Origin: Cyclaneusma minus
Taxonomy: Eukaryota; Ascomycota; Leotiomycetes; Marthamycetales; Marthamycetaceae
Direction of reading: 5' to 3'
Assembly: GCA_037179335.1 (NCBI GenBank)
Contig: JAKZHN010000017.1
Location: 372,001-436,000, forward strand
DNA: 64,000 bases
The translations under genes and the position numbers were made by a program. The notes beneath the pieces are model-generated. The model had not been told where the DNA came from, ran no database searches, and worked only from the letters and a program-made list of their open reading frames with translations. Shown piece by piece: positions 20,536 through 33,446 of this stretch. Numbering within the stretch: position 1 is the stretch's first letter; every line of letters begins with the position of its first letter.

Positions 20536-23500
20536 TCACATATCGTGACGATAGGTGCACTTATCTCCCTTGGCGCACTTGCCCTCCTGGAAGAACCTGC
20601 AAGGCTTCGTCTTTGCCAGGGGGTGGTTCTGATCGAGACCGAAGTGTCCACCACCGCGTTTGTTTCCTCCTCCACGCTCTCCAAAGCCATCGTGCTTCCT
20701 CTTCTTGTGATGGTTGTTGTGACCACCGCGTCCATCACGTTGCTCACTGTCTCTGTCACCATATTGACCGCCATATTGTTGCTGCTGGTCTCCATACTGT
20801 CCAGAGGCATAGTCTTGATAGTAGTTGTTAGCCCCAGACTGTTGGTCCTGGCTCGGATATCCACCGTAGGCTTGGCCACTGCGATCAGCATTGTTTGACA
20901 CACTGTCGTAGTTACCGCCGTAGTTGCCGCCGGAGTTGCCGCCGTACCAAGCCTGGCCCTGTTGCTGATGCTGGGCTTGCTGTTGACCTACGCCTTGATC
21001 GTTTGACTTGTTGAGGTTTGCCAAGACTGCCTGTACTTGAGCGGCGATATCGGGCACAGCGCCAGAGGCGCTTGGCGGAGCGGCCTGCCAATGCTGGTTG
21101 TTTGGTGCCTGCATTTGTGCAGGGCCTGCTGGGTAACCCATCGATGCTTGCATTTGTGCTGGCGGCTGCGCTGGTTGCGGGGCATAAGTCGACTGGGCAG
21201 CGCGCGCGTTCGCAGCCTCGAGGGCCTTGTCGCGCTCGTAGCCTTCCCTCCATGATGCTTCGAGGTCTGGTCGTACACGCATCCATTCGGGTGGTTGCGT
21301 AGCTGGGTGAGGCTGCGTCATGAGGTAGCCTACCCAGCGCGACAAGTTCTCGACAACAGTGGGGTCCATTGTGCCGGGGTTTGGAGCAGCTTCGCGGAGG
21401 AGTTGGGTGTGTTGTTGCTCGAAGGTAAGTTGTTCCGAGGTAGGGGCGCTGGCTTGTTGTTGTTGGGGCGAAGGTTGAGATGGCTTGGAAGGATCTGGGG
21501 AAGTTGAGAAGTCACCTTGTTGGGTGCGGTAAGCCCACCAAGCGTAGCGAGTGTCGGGGTCGATAGTTTCGACGTCTCGGAATCTTTGGAGTACCCAAGG
21601 TGCGGTAGGCGACGCAAAATTGAATGCGCTCGAAGCGCTAGCGGGCTCTGCGACCGTAGGTTCCTTTGGCGACGGCGGGATATCTCTCGGGTCAGTGTAA
21701 ACAACCATCAGCTCCATTGCCTCTCGCTTCTCTTGCGCGTCCTGAAACTTTGTTCTCTCTGCTACTTTACCACCTCGGGTGGCATAATTGTTAGCTCGAC
21801 GATCCTCTGGAAGAGGACTGAAGTCAATTGGGAGAAGCTCCAGGAAGCCTCTCTCCTCCTCCTCTTCGTCGAGCTTCTCCTCCTTCATTCTAAGCTTATG
21901 CATCATGCCCTCAGCATGTTCGTCGTGAGCATGGCGGAGCATGTCGTCCTGGCGGCCTTCGTCTTCGGCTTGCTCGTGCTTGAACAGCCTGACCTCCTCC
22001 AGCTCCTCGTCAGGCTTGAAGCGTACACGCAGATGTCGGCGGCTCTCCTTCCGCTCACGTCTCTTCTTCTCTTCGGGAGTTTCAGGCGGTCGTGGAGGAG
22101 TTTGGACTCTCTTGGGCACTTCCTTAGGCTTCTCAATGTCTGCGAGAATGGCTGCGAGAGAGGACTGAGGCGCTGGCGCCCTTACGGCTCCGGCGGTGGT
22201 TGCTCCAGCCTTTGCAGCTGGCGACGGCTTTGTGCTCCTTGTTAGGCCGGAGAAGAAATTGGAAGATGTTGGAGTCACTTTCTTCACGGAAACTGCACCA
22301 GGCTTGGCAGCCGATGGCTTGCTGGCAACGTCTGAGGCAACCTTCTTAGCGGGCTTGCCGTTGCTTCCATCGCCATCGTGAGATCGCTTGAGACTAGATG
22401 ATGACACTGCCGATTTCGACGGATCTGGCTTCTTGAGATTAGCCGGCTCGTCGGCGCCTCCTTTCTTCTGATCCACATCCACAGAGTCCTTCGCAGGTTT
22501 CGCTTCCTTGCCCTTGGAAGCGTTGGAGAGAATAGTATGGAGGGATTTCTTGACTGCATCATCGCCACGATTGTCTAAGCGCTTTCGAACCTTTTCGAAC
22601 TTGAGCTTCGCCATCAAGTCCTCTGTCAGAGTCTTGAAGCGCGTCATCAGCTCGAGAACTGCTTTTGGCAGCTCGCCAGTGTAGTCTTCAGATTTGACAC
22701 AGTCAATTAAAACAGTAGTCAGGCAATTGACAAGCTTCTGGTTGTCACTCAGATGTTCGAGAACGTCTTTGTGGCCATGCCGAGCAGCTGCAGAGCACGC
22801 ACAGAACAAGGCCTTGCGTTGGACCTCCCTGGCCGCCTTGAGCCGCTTGATCTCGTTTGGCTGCTTCTCAGCTTCGGCCTTGGCCAGATCTGCAGTGACT
22901 TGCCTCGTGGCATCTCGAAGTCCGGTGATCAAGTCATAAAACTCCTGGATCTTGGCACCGATCTCCTCCTGAGTAGCCAACTTCCACTGTGGGATCCATA
23001 CAGCACCCGTGGCATCCCATCCAGCAGCGCCCGCAATGTCAGTAGGGCGGATAGCCTGTCGAACCTAAACAATCATCAGCATACGCGCGCGCAGAGAGAA
23101 TCATTGCAAGTGTACTTACATCGCTCAGCTCCGGGTAAGCCATCTCCTCTTCTTCCTCGGACGATTCATCCAAAGTCTCTTCGTCTGAAGAGCTTGACTC
23201 TGGTTTGATAGGAGAGACGGCTGTTCCGGAAGTGGTCTTGGCAGCAATGTCTCTCGACTTACGCGCAGGCTCTTGGGAAAGAGATGGCTGCTTGGTCTGC
23301 TTAGGCTTCGCTTCCTTAATTTTCGGAGCAGACGCAGGTCGCGAGGCGGCACTGTTCTTGGACTCGACAGCGGCAAAAATATCGTTCCCGCTCTTGTTCT
23401 TGAGCGGCTTGAGTTTGGGGACGGTTAGCTTGCCGGCAAGTCGCAGGTCTACGGGGCGCGACGAAATCACAGAGTATTTGGCGACGGCCAGCTTCTGAAA

Positions 23501-24331
23501 TGGCAGTAGATCCTGAGAATTCAGGGTGTTGGCACCAACGATTCTCAAGCGCGGTTTGCGCTTCTCAGCTCTGGAAGTGCTCAAGCGTGTTGTCGGGGTC
23601 GGTGTGGAGGAAGTGGGCAACAACACACTTCGCGGAGCATTGCCTGTAGTCGTAGCCGCAAGATTTCTCGCCTGGCCACTGACCTGGCCGCTGGCTGGGA
23701 CAGTGCTAGTTTGCCTGCGCTCCGGAGTCACCGTCGAAGGTTGCGTCTGGTAAAATGCCTGCTGGGCGGCATAAGGGGGTCCCCAATTTTGCTGCACATA
23801 ACTTCCACTCCCACTTTGAACCTGTCCGCCGGCTGACTGCGGAGGCGCACGAGAATTCGCACGACTACTCTGACTTTGCGCCGCAGCATACTGTTGAAGC
23901 GCAGCTGGAGTTACGGTAGAGCCTTGAGCTGGCTGGTTCTGGAATAGATACGGATTATTGCTCTGGCTCCCTGCTGCCGGAAAGGCAGCTTGGGCGTAGG
24001 CCATCTCATTAGGAGAGAATGACTGTCCCTGGCCTGAGCCAGAGTAATGCTGCTGGTGCAGCGGGTTAGGTTGTCCGAAGGACTGATATTGGGCAGCGTA
24101 GGACTCCGTTGCATACGGAGTGCTCTGCTGCGGCATTTGGTAGCCTCCGTACGGGCTGCTCTGCTGTGGTGGTGCGGCATACTGTGGCGGGTAGGCCTGT
24201 TGCGCATTGAAGGACTGATTTGCGTACGAGGATTCACTCTCGTCCCAGGGGATCAGACTCGGATCGACAGCGTCGTTGTCGGGATACAGGTAGCTGCCGC
24301 CCAAGCCAGACTGGTTGTTCACGTGATCCAT
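20536..24331 (-). CDS. PNUTS/Ppn1-like protein: LW-type domain, RVxF motif, C-terminal CCCH zinc finger (1246 aa)
   Basis: Two exons, 24331-23120 and 23064-20536, with a 55-nt intron (GTAAGT / TTTAG). Residues 1-230 are Gln/Tyr/Ala/Pro-rich and disordered. A basic conserved-looking block follows (KRKPRLRIVGANTLNSQD), then an acidic Ser/Glu stretch. About 433-560 form a helical region (TQEEIGAKIQEFYDLITGL to KLKFEKVRKRLDN) resembling the TFIIS N-terminal/LW domain. RVRF at 750-753, followed by KPDEELEEVRLF, matches the protein phosphatase 1 docking motif as placed in PNUTS. The C terminus is Gly/Gln/Tyr-rich, ending in a CCCH finger C1226-X7-C1234-X5-C1240-X3-H1244. LW domain, RVxF and terminal CCCH finger in that order match animal PNUTS (PPP1R10) and relate to fission yeast Ppn1, which tethers PP1 to the cleavage/polyadenylation machinery for transcription termination. 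The function is inferred from this architecture. The start is the first ATG; the frame extends nine codons further through a non-ATG start. Confidence 0.8.
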
Positions 24332-25591
24332 CTTGGTGGTGGATGCCCAAGGCGCCAACTCGCGGGACGAAGCGAGACGCTAACGCAATGGGGCAAGGCG
24401 TGGGATCTATCGAAGGTAATCAGCGATCGCGTTCTGGCCAGCTCCATGCACCCTAACCATATGCAACGCAGACAAAGCAAAACAAGCAAACAGCGCAAAG
24501 GAAAAAGAAGAGGAGACAACCGGAGAGAGGCAACACCAGAGCAGCAGCAGGGCAACAATCGAGTCGGCAGTCCGAGGCAGGTAGGTGGTGGTGTTGGGTC
24601 GCTGCGAATGCCGTCACAAAGTCCGAGTCAGCGGTGCGCACGGGAGGCCTCCGCTTCGCGCAGTCCGCAGAAGCATCAACACCGTCAATGGAGAGCTGGC
24701 TATGCGCTGTGCTGCTAAGGGCCCAATGCTGACAGGTGTGCCTGTCAGGGCCAAGCCGACCAGACCGAGTTTCTGCGCCCGGCGTTCAGCGTGTCCAAAG
24801 CCCACGCAGCCTGCCACAGCACAATACGACACAAGCTTTCCGTTCAATATGCTGCGCAGGCCACAGCTCGTAGAGACTCGCGATGGACAGGGCTCAAGGG
24901 GCCATTAAACAATGACGTGTGTGTATTGCAAGCTGCGCATTAGATGATGTTGAACTGCGACCGTCGCTCTCTCTGCTGCTCTGCTTCCTCTGCGACGATC
25001 ATCTTGACCCGGCCTGCTGCTCTCTCTCTCTCTCTCTCTCTGGCGCGCTGTGGGTGCTCCGAAGGGAGGGCAAAAGATGAGCGTGTCACTGTACCATACC
25101 CTTTCAATTATGAGCCCGACCGTGGCTCCCAAGGCCTATGAGCGCCTGCCTGCTTGCCGAGACCACCTGGGCAGATTAATCTGCGGTGGCAATTGTACGA
25201 TTATGAGAACTTGAATCTTGGTGAACCTGGTGCCATGCAAAGGCGGTATGTGGTGGTGTCAGGAGTGGTTGCGGAAGGGGGAGAAGTTGGGGAGATGAAG
25301 TGGGAAGAGCAAACGGACGGCCTCGCGCGACATCTCTGCCGCCTGCGCTTCGCTCTTCCACCACGCTAACGCTGTTGGGCATCACTGCCGCCGCTTTACG
25401 GCCCAGCGGCTACCGTCGACCGGTGGCCTCACTGTCGAATACATAGCTGGCCTGTCGATTCCACCAAAGAGCTGCCACCGGCCCGGGCGAACGACTCCAT
25501 GACCTGCTTGTCGCCCTCGGACCTCCAGAAAGTGCCTATGAGCCATTCCCCCCAGTCGGGCTGATTTGCAGCCACAAACCTCACAAACACC
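24332..25591. other. Divergent intergenic region between the PNUTS-like gene and SLY1
   Basis: About 1.26 kb expected to hold both promoters. It contains a (TC)n tract (25021-25041) and CT-rich DNA just upstream of it. No frame in it carries a recognisable domain. Confidence 0.5.
25021..25041. repeat. (TC)n microsatellite
   Basis: About ten uninterrupted TC units in the divergent promoter region upstream of SLY1. Pyrimidine tracts of this kind are common in fungal promoters. Confidence 0.9.
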
Positions 25592-28024
25592 ATGGCCGGA
25601 GGCCACCAGTCCTTAAGGGACCGCCAAATCGGTACGGAGCTCCCCCACTATGGATACTGAGCATCTCTGTATACCGAGCACTGCTAATTAGTTGCGCAGC
25701 TTCCATCGAGAAGATCCTGAACCTTAACCAGGAGCCCACCGAGCCCGCCGACTCGGCAGACCACAGTGCTACCAATGGCCTGCCCTCCGCTTCAACTCCC
25801 CTCCTCAACTCCGACGGTGAGCCCATATGGAAGATCCTGGTATTCGACGACCTGGGGCGAGATGTGATCAGTAGCGTATTGCGGGTTAATGACCTGCGGG
25901 CGTGGGGTGTCACCATACATCTGTATGTTCTTAGAGCTTCGATTGAGGCTATGGACTTTCGACGCTGACAGTACCAGCCATATTGCTGCCCAGCGACATC
26001 CTATACCGGACGTACCAGTTCTGTACCTCCTGGAACCAACTGCTGCGAATCTACAGGCTATCACCAATGATCTGTCTCGAGGCTTATATTCACCAGCCTA
26101 CATCAACTTCCTATCCGCCATCCCACGGCCGTTGCTAGAAGACTTTGGCGAGAAGACCGTCACTGCGGGCACCTCAGAAAGTATAGCACAGGTTTACGAT
26201 CAATACTTGAACTTCATCGTTGGGGAGCCGGATCTATTCAGTCTGGGCATGACGAAGCAGAATACCTACTGGGCATTAAATAGCGCCAAAACCACAGACG
26301 AGGAACTAGATCATGTGGTAGACAGGATTGTCAGTGGGCTCTTCAGTGTGGTGGTGACCATGGGTACGTTGATTCCGGAGGACTCAGTCTTAATAAGTTT
26401 GCTGAGTTTGACCAGGCGTTATTCCAATAATACGTTGTCCGAAAGGGGCTGCCGCAGAAATGATTGCTGCAAAACTCGACCGCAAGCTTCGAGATCACAT
26501 TCTCAATTCCAAAGACAACCTTTTCTCTGGTGGTGGACATAGACCCGGCGCCTCTACAGGAACAGCATCCTCACGGCCTGTTCTTATAATACTCGACCGC
26601 AATGTGGACTTGATCCCCATGCTTTCACATTCCTGGACCTACCAATCCTTAGTCCACGACGTCCTCAACATGAAGCTGAACCGCATCACCATCGAGAATC
26701 CTGCCGACGAAAGCAATCCCGGCAAGGGTGTCACCAAGCGCAGCTACGACTTGACCTCTAGCGACTTCTTCTGGGGCAAAAACGCCAGCGTGCCATTTCC
26801 CCAAGTCGCCGAAGATATCGATATAGAGTTGACCCGCTACAAAGACGATGCCGCAGACATAACTAAGAAGACTGGCGCCTCATCCATTGAAGACCTACAA
26901 AATGACACCAGCGCCTCCGCTCAACATCTCAAAGCGGCCATCACGTTACTTCCCGAGCTCCGCGAGCGCAAGGCCGTGCTAGACATGCACATGAACATCC
27001 TCGCAGCGCTGCTTAACGGGATTAAGAACCGACAACTGGACAACTATTTCCAGCTTGAAGAAAATATCATGAAGCAATCCAAGGCTCAGATCCTCGAGAT
27101 TATTAACGATAAAGAGAAGGGCGATGAGCCTATGGATAAGCTGAGGTTGTTCGTCATTTGGTTTTTGAGTACGGAGCAGGATGTCTCGAGAACAGATATG
27201 GAGAAGTTTGAAGAAGCTTTGAAAAACGCAGGCGCAGATACCACTTCTCTGGCCTATGTAAAACAGTGCGTGCCCTTTCCCTGTCAGCCACATCCGACAT
27301 CCCCTTACCCTCCCGTGCTCTCTTTCCCTTTTCCGGCTCCTTTTCCACACACACACTAACACCAACTCCCCCTCGCAGAGTCCGATCAACAACCCGCCTG
27401 ACCATGCTCTCCGCCCCCTCCGCACCCCCTTCTGCCCCCGCCCCCTCCACCGAACTCTTCCGCAACTTCTCCTCCATCTCCTCCCGCCTCACCGACCGTT
27501 TGAAAGAATCCCACATTTCGGCGAACTTCGAGTCTCTCATTTCTGGCGTAAAAAACTTCCTCCCCGCAAACCGTGACCTCACAATCACAAAAATCACCGA
27601 ATCCCTCATGGACCCCGGCTCCTCCAGTTCGTCCGCAATCGCCAAAACCGAAAATTACCTCTGGTTTGATCCCCGCAGCGCCAACGCACGAGGAACTATG
27701 CCTCCTCCGTCTGCTACGCGAAAATCGGAAGGCAGCGGAGGAGGGTACGTGCCTGGTGGCTTTGGCGGAGGAGGATATGGAGGGGGTGGTGCGGGTGGAC
27801 AAGCGAGTTTCGGACAGAGAAGACAGGGCTTTAGCGAAGCGGTGGTGTTTACGGTGGGCGGCGGCAGTATGGACGAGTATGGAAATTTGCAGGAATGGGC
27901 GAGGAGGACGAGTGCGGAGAAGGGGGCGGGGAAGCGGAGGGTGGTTTATGGGAGTACGGAGCTGATGAATGCGGAGGAGTTTGTGAAGACCGAGTTGGGG
28001 AAGTTGGGCGCCGAGCTTGCGTAG
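25592..28024 (+). CDS. SLY1: Sec1/Munc18 family protein SLY1 (ER-Golgi fusion), 714 aa
   Basis: Five exons: 25592-25631, 25700-25922, 25978-26363, 26416-27265 and 27379-28024. Introns are 68, 55, 52 and 113 nt. The third acceptor is placed at ACCAG (26 kb region) rather than GACAG six bases earlier, because the branch-like CTGAC is too close to the latter; the choice changes only two residues. The protein opens MAGGHQSLRDRQIASIEKI, the characteristic Sly1 start, and shows the Sec1-family blocks WKILVFDDLGRDVIS, VPVLYLLEPT, VLIILDRNVDLIPMLSH and WTYQSLVHDVL. Near the C terminus is a Gly-rich loop (about 620-645), then SEAVVFTVGGGSMDEYGNL. Sly1 binds the syntaxin Sed5/Ufe1 and chaperones SNARE assembly in ER-Golgi traffic. 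The N-terminal exon of only 13 codons is typical of filamentous ascomycetes. Confidence 0.95.
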
Positions 28025-28548
28025 GTGGAGAAGAGGCCGTATAAAAAGGGGACCTATGAGGCGTGTGAGGGTAAAAGAAGGGCTGAGAGGCTGGGTTCGG
28101 AGGTGAGAGAGTGCTATATATCAATGAATCACGGCGCGCTTTCGACAGTTTTATTCGTTTCGATATTTCAATTCTATACTGCGTCTTTTGCACGTGATTC
28201 TAGAGAAAACTGAAAGCATGCAGCGGGAGTCTGAACTCGGAAGTCACAGCACTTTTCTCAATTGTATGTTCATCGTTTACAAATTTCGATATGATAATAC
28301 AGGTGTGTCTGAAACAACAACGGAGAGTGCTACCCAGACAGAGAAAGCCCTAGCTATGATAAAAACGACAAAAACAAGATGGGTATGCTCGAAACCTCGT
28401 CACCATCATAGACATAACAATTTGCAGGCCCTTTTGTTCCGCGTAGGCCTGAGTTCCCCGGCGCGAATGATTCAAAACAACGTGCAACGCTTCCAGTAGA
28501 ACAAATCCAACAAATCCTCGCAATGCCTGCCACAAACACGACGAAAGT
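28025..28548. other. Convergent intergenic region between SLY1 and the chitin synthase
   Basis: About 520 bases that should contain the 3' UTRs of both genes. Small frames here (28188-28499 and complements) have no recognisable content. Confidence 0.5.
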
Positions 28549-31500
28549 TTAAACGCCCCTAAACATCCTCACAATCAAAAACCACATCGCGCCCGTGAAT
28601 CTGAACGCACTCAAGCCTGCCACACTCCACAGCACGACTGCCATGTAAATCGTGCTCGTCTTGCTCGAGTTGTCATCACTGCTCGTTCCCAACCTCTCCA
28701 AACCGCCCGTGGACAACACCACGGCGGCGAGCGCAAAGTTGCAAATCATCCAGAAAATCACTACTGCGGATCTGAAACCCTTGTAATAATCTTCCTGTTT
28801 CTCCGACGCCGACATTTCTCTCTTCTCCGGCGGCGCTTTGAACGCCAAGCTCTTGAGTTCGGCTTCGTATTGAGCGTTCAAATCGCCATCATCAGTAGGG
28901 ATATTGACGTCGACTTTGCCGCCGGGCTTGAGGGTGGCAGAGGGCAGCTTTTCGGCTTTGTCGTCGCCTTTGGTACCCCAGGTGATGTCGTGGGTGTTGC
29001 AGAAGGCGTAGACGTTGAGAATGTTGATGTATGTGGGGGTCAACAAGAGATATTGGATGAAGGAGGTGAACATGTGCCAAGGGTCGAAGAAGAGGAATGA
29101 GACGATGAACCAGAGGATGTAGGTGGACATGAGGGAGACGATGAGGGTGAAGAAGAGCGTATTAGTAAAGAGGTCGCTGACGGTGAAGGAGTCTTCCGCG
29201 AGTTCGGTTTGGATCGATTTTACGGTTATGAAGATGGAAGCGAACATGAGGTACCTAAGGGGCATGTGTTAGTGGGATTACTGGACAGAGAGAGTGGGAG
29301 GGGGGAAGAGCGAGTACTCACATCATGATGCACACCCAGAAATAAACCATGGACATGTAGAGTTTGTTTGAACCTTGCGGCCGATTACCCATTGCCAGCA
29401 CGAAACACGTGAGCAACGTGAACAGGTAGAGCCATTCGAAAACGACACCCAATACGTTGCCCACAGTACCCAGGAGATCGTCTTGACCCAGGGACGTTGT
29501 CAGAATACGGAAGACCAAGAAGAAATTGCCGATGGCGAACCACGCAAAGATCATGTTGATAGTTTGGTAGGTGAACTCAATCAGAAACGCGATCTTGCGG
29601 AGGAAACTGTGGCTGCTCCTGAAGAGCTGGTAGAAGTGGGCGAGAGCATAGACGGCAGCAAAGAAAGAACCGTTCAGCCATCTTCTTCGTTGCAGAATCA
29701 GCTCGGCCATGGTGTCGGGTACATCGGTTTCTCCAGTGGCGGATTTGACGTATTGTAGAATCCAATGGCAGTTCCTCTTCGACACCAGCTCGAAACACAG
29801 AATACGATCCTCGGCAAGATACATGTTGGCTGTGAAGATACCGGCATTGGCACCGTGCATCTTCTCTCCGGCAAAGTATTTCTCCAAAGGACCGTTTCCT
29901 GCCTTGTCGTTTTGCAGAGCAACATATCGATAGGCGGAGAAAGCACCGGGCAACACAGAGATAAAGCCGAAAGCAGATTCCAGGGGCTTGTCCAGAATGT
30001 TGCTCATCTTGTACTCGAAGTTCTGTGTTGCCACCAAGGGGTTGAGCAGATTCTTTCCACCGGGTCCCAACATAGCTTTGATCTCGCCACAAGCGCCAGC
30101 GCAATTAGGTTCCAGATCAAAGGCTTTCCAGAGGTGGTAGATGGAGTCTTTTCCAGGCTTCGTACCAGCATCGATGAGCACGCAGATGTTGGGGTCGAGA
30201 ACCCTGCCGAACGCTTGGAAAAACCATCTATGGGAGTTGATCTTCTTCTGATTCTTTTCCTTCAAACAGAAAAGCACTTGAACCGGTTGTTGCTTAGGCC
30301 TGATTTCCACGATGTCTTTCTTGACCGAGATACCCATTTGAGTGGTGTATTCGTAGATGTGGGCAGTCACATCCTTTCCGTTGACTTGTTGCTTAGCAAT
30401 TCCGTCCTGATAAACTCCCATACCGGCCAGGACGGCTCGTGTTCTTGGGTTAATCTTGGCACGACCATCACTGACAACACAGACGACGATCTTTTTCCAA
30501 GCGTCCTTGCCCCAAGTTTTGCTAGACTTGTTGTTACACATGTATTCGATATTCTTGAATACACCACTCATTGTCCGCGCAAACAGCACATCGTCCTCGT
30601 TGTACATGGTCACAACAATGAACAACTCGGTATGTCGAGGCTTGGCAAAAAGCTTTTGGCGCAAGGTAAACCTTTCCTCTACGAATTCGGAAGGATCGCA
30701 AGTCGCCGCAGAGTATCGCATGTGTGTGAATTCGTCACGCTCTGGAGGACTGGCGTGTGGAACCTGGTTGAGTAGCTTGGGAGGAATTGGACAGTCGAGA
30801 ACCAAGTTGCCGTTGAACAGCTGGACTTCCTTGACAGTCTTGTATCTTCGAATGGCAGGCGTGGGAGTAGGCGTCGGTAGGGGCCTGGGTGGTGCGTCTG
30901 AATAACCAGCCCCAGAATGCGGATCGGGGCCATAAGAGTCTTGGAGGATTGGTCTGTGATCGTTGTCGTCAAAATATTGACCGCCAGCCTCGTGTTCATG
31001 ATAAGGGTCGTCTGTAAGGGGATGTTCCTCGTGAGGAGAGCTGGTCGGGTGGTACGGGGGCTGGTAGTAGGAATCGTGATGGGCTTGCGGATCAAAGGCG
31101 TAGTCTCCTTGATAGTTGTGAGACGGGTCAAGCGGATGGCGGTCTTCGTAAGCTTCGTTGTGACCATAAGAATTTCCTATGTTCTCCACCGAGTACTGCA
31201 TAAATGGCAATTAGCAAAGCGCATCTGGCCAGTCCAGTGTACGACACTCACAGAAGGCTGGAGCTGCAAGCGATCACTCGGAGTATTTCGTCCACCACCG
31301 GGTCCCATGGGGATACTCAGGTTCGACTGAGCTGGCGGGTAGGAGTTTCCCTGGTATGAACCATTGTCTTCCAGCTGGTATCCATGATTTGGGGGATAAC
31401 CCTGAGACGGCTGATGGGGATTCATCTCATGGAAATGGTTGTTGTACTCGTCGTCTTGGCCTTGACTGTGGCCTTGGCCCGAGTAATCTGTGTTGAGAGA

Positions 31501-31794
31501 TAGTCAGAGAAGGGACTCGATTGGAGAAGTGTTGGGTTCGTGGTGGGACAGCTGGAGAACAGATCACAGCATCGGGTAGCTGTCGCAAAACAGCGCTCTC
31601 AACACTGCTGTGCGCAAAGGCAGAAGCAGGGTCGAGCGGTTTGTTTTGCAGCTAGCTTCCTCGAGCTCTGCTTTGACAACGCCACAGCGTTTCACGGCAA
31701 ACGTTGATTCGATTCGCAGCAGCAACAGATTCGCCCGCCAACTCAGCTTCGACAGTCGAAAATTGTGAGACATACCTAAACGGTTGTAGGACAT
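28549..31794 (-). CDS. Chitin synthase, class III-like, 944 aa
   Basis: Four exons: 31794-31776, 31487-31252, 31195-29322 and 29254-28549. Introns are 288, 56, 67 nt; the long first intron after only six codons (MSYNRL) has a GTATGT donor. The N-terminal about 130 residues are Gln/Tyr/Pro/His-rich. The catalytic part has the family-2 glycosyltransferase blocks: VTMYNEDDVLFARTMSGV, VVSDGRAKI, CVLIDAGTKPG, LAEDRILCFELV and QRRRW at 587-591. Six or so membrane helices follow, the last near the C terminus. The block CFELVSKRNCHWILQYVKSA and a long N-terminal tail favour class III (ChsB/ChsG-like), found in filamentous fungi and important for hyphal tip growth; the class call is by eye. It makes cell-wall chitin from UDP-GlcNAc at the plasma membrane. 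Confidence 0.93.
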
Positions 31795-32866
31795 GGCTCT
31801 GAGCGGGGCTGGAGAGGAATGCTGGAGGTCGGTTGAGGTGCGAAGGGGGATCTTCTGCCCCTACTTCCAGCCTGCGACACGTTCTCTCGATCTCGTCGAC
31901 GACAGCCTCGGCGGATTTTGCTGGCCGGAGCTGGCTTCCAGTCGCGACCGTGGTTAAGGAGAGTCGAGCGTTTCAGAAGCGTCGGCGGCCTCTGGTCAAG
32001 GTGAAGCAGGTTGTGTTGACCCCTGTTCCCTTGATCGTTTCCCAGCGAACGGGTCAGTTATCGCGCCTTGCGGCTATGGTCCGCGACTCCCCACGCCAAG
32101 CCGCTGTTTCAGACTGGAGCGCCAGCAGAGACTGACCCCTCGAATCAGCGGATGACGTCGACCGCAGGATGCAGCGATGGCCTTGTGGATGGTGCTGTTG
32201 GAAGCAGTTATTGGTGTTCGAGAATTATAGGAATTAGGAATTACGGATTATAGGAGGTTGAAGGGACTGATGTCAATAGAGACGCGGCCGCTTAAAACTT
32301 TCCTGCTCGCTTGGTCCCGCTATCTCGGCCTTAAATCCCACCGACGACGATCAACTTTGTTGCTTTGGCTTGTGCACCACTGACTGGACCAGTGTGACGT
32401 GAAAGCTTCCGCAAATAGGCGATGAGATGTCTGCTTCGCCGCAACGACGCGAGTCTGCCATTCGCCGAATATCTCTGCAGAAGGCATGACATCAATGAGG
32501 CTGTGCTGGATGTGGCTTGCGCCGACTGAAACACCGAGCATCAACATAGATCCACCCACTCAAACTCAACACAAAGTGGCTGAGATGCCGTTTTCGACAA
32601 CTGGCTTGCGCCTTGTGTATTCTATTCTGTTCTATGCTTTCTACCCAGTCGGCCCGGATTGCTCTGTCTAGAGTATTCCTGCCTCGTCAATACCACTCTC
32701 GGCCTTTCCCCCCGGTTTATCTTCTATTGAAGTCCGAGTCCCTCTAGGGCGACCTTCGGTGATCGATTGCTTCCTGGTATGGGGAGACATTCAACAGACC
32801 TCGAGTTCTCGACTTCACCGATCTCACTCGAGGATGCCGGGAACCTTGCTCTCGTCGGACCTTCTC
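31795..32866. other. Intergenic: chitin synthase promoter and phosphatase 3' flank
   Basis: About 1.07 kb. It includes the upstream region of the chitin synthase gene. Open frames here (31833-32135 + and others) lack recognisable domains. No repeat seen. Confidence 0.5.
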
Positions 32867-33446
32867 TCAAGCTTTCACGTCCGGAAAGACGTCCTTGAGG
32901 AAGTTCTTGGTGAACCTGGTGCATTGCTCATAGGCAATCTCAAAGCCGTCTCGCCCGCCATAATACGGATCGTCGACCTCTTCCGCCTTTCCCTTACCGG
33001 AGTACTCTCCAAACAGCATAACCTTGGCCTTGGAGCTGCCTCCTCGCTGTTGCAGGCGCTTCAGATCGTGCAGATTGTCCCGGTCCATGGCAAAGATGTA
33101 GTCGAAGTCGTTGAAATCAGATTGGCGGACCTGCAGAACATATATATCAGCTTGGTCCAAGACATGCTAGATATCCGGCTGATCGGTAACAGGTTTTCCG
33201 ACGCACCTTTCTGGCAGCATGGTCGTAATCGGTAATACCATTGTCCTCCAGCGTCGACATAGTGCGCGAGTCTGGCTCTGAACCGGTATGGTAAGCTCCC
33301 GTGCCGCAAGAATCGATGGTGGAAATCAGGGCTTTGTAAGGTGGTTTGGAGACGATGGATCGGAAGATTCCCTCGGCCATGGGTGAGCGACAGATGTTGC
33401 CGAGGCAGACGAAGAGCACCGATATGGGCTCGGATGAGGGGGCCAT
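32867..33446 (-). CDS. Low-molecular-weight protein tyrosine phosphatase, 167 aa
   Basis: Two exons, 33446-33207 and 33130-32867, with a 76-nt intron (GTGCGT / CTGCAG). The signature P-loop CLGNICRS gives the C-X5-R motif (Cys14 nucleophile, Arg20), followed by PMAEGIF, SCGTG and the general-acid loop DDPYYGG with Asp134. The family is about 155-165 aa; yeast Ltp1 is the reference. These cytosolic enzymes hydrolyse phosphotyrosine (and small aryl phosphates); the in vivo substrate in filamentous fungi is not known. The ATG at 33446 (MAPSSEPISVLFVCLGN) fits the family start; the frame stays open for 54 codons upstream without resemblance to the family. Confidence 0.95.

Noticed and set aside
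20293..20898. 201-aa plus-strand frame with hydrophobic Leu/Val runs
   Set aside because: Most of it is the antisense of the Gly/Gln/His-rich 3' end of the PNUTS-like gene; hydrophobic antisense frames are expected there.
21517..22245. 242-aa plus-strand frame
   Set aside because: Lies entirely antisense to the long, well-supported exon of the PNUTS-like gene.
29765..30775. 336-aa plus-strand frame
   Set aside because: Antisense to the conserved catalytic exon of the chitin synthase; no recognisable domain.
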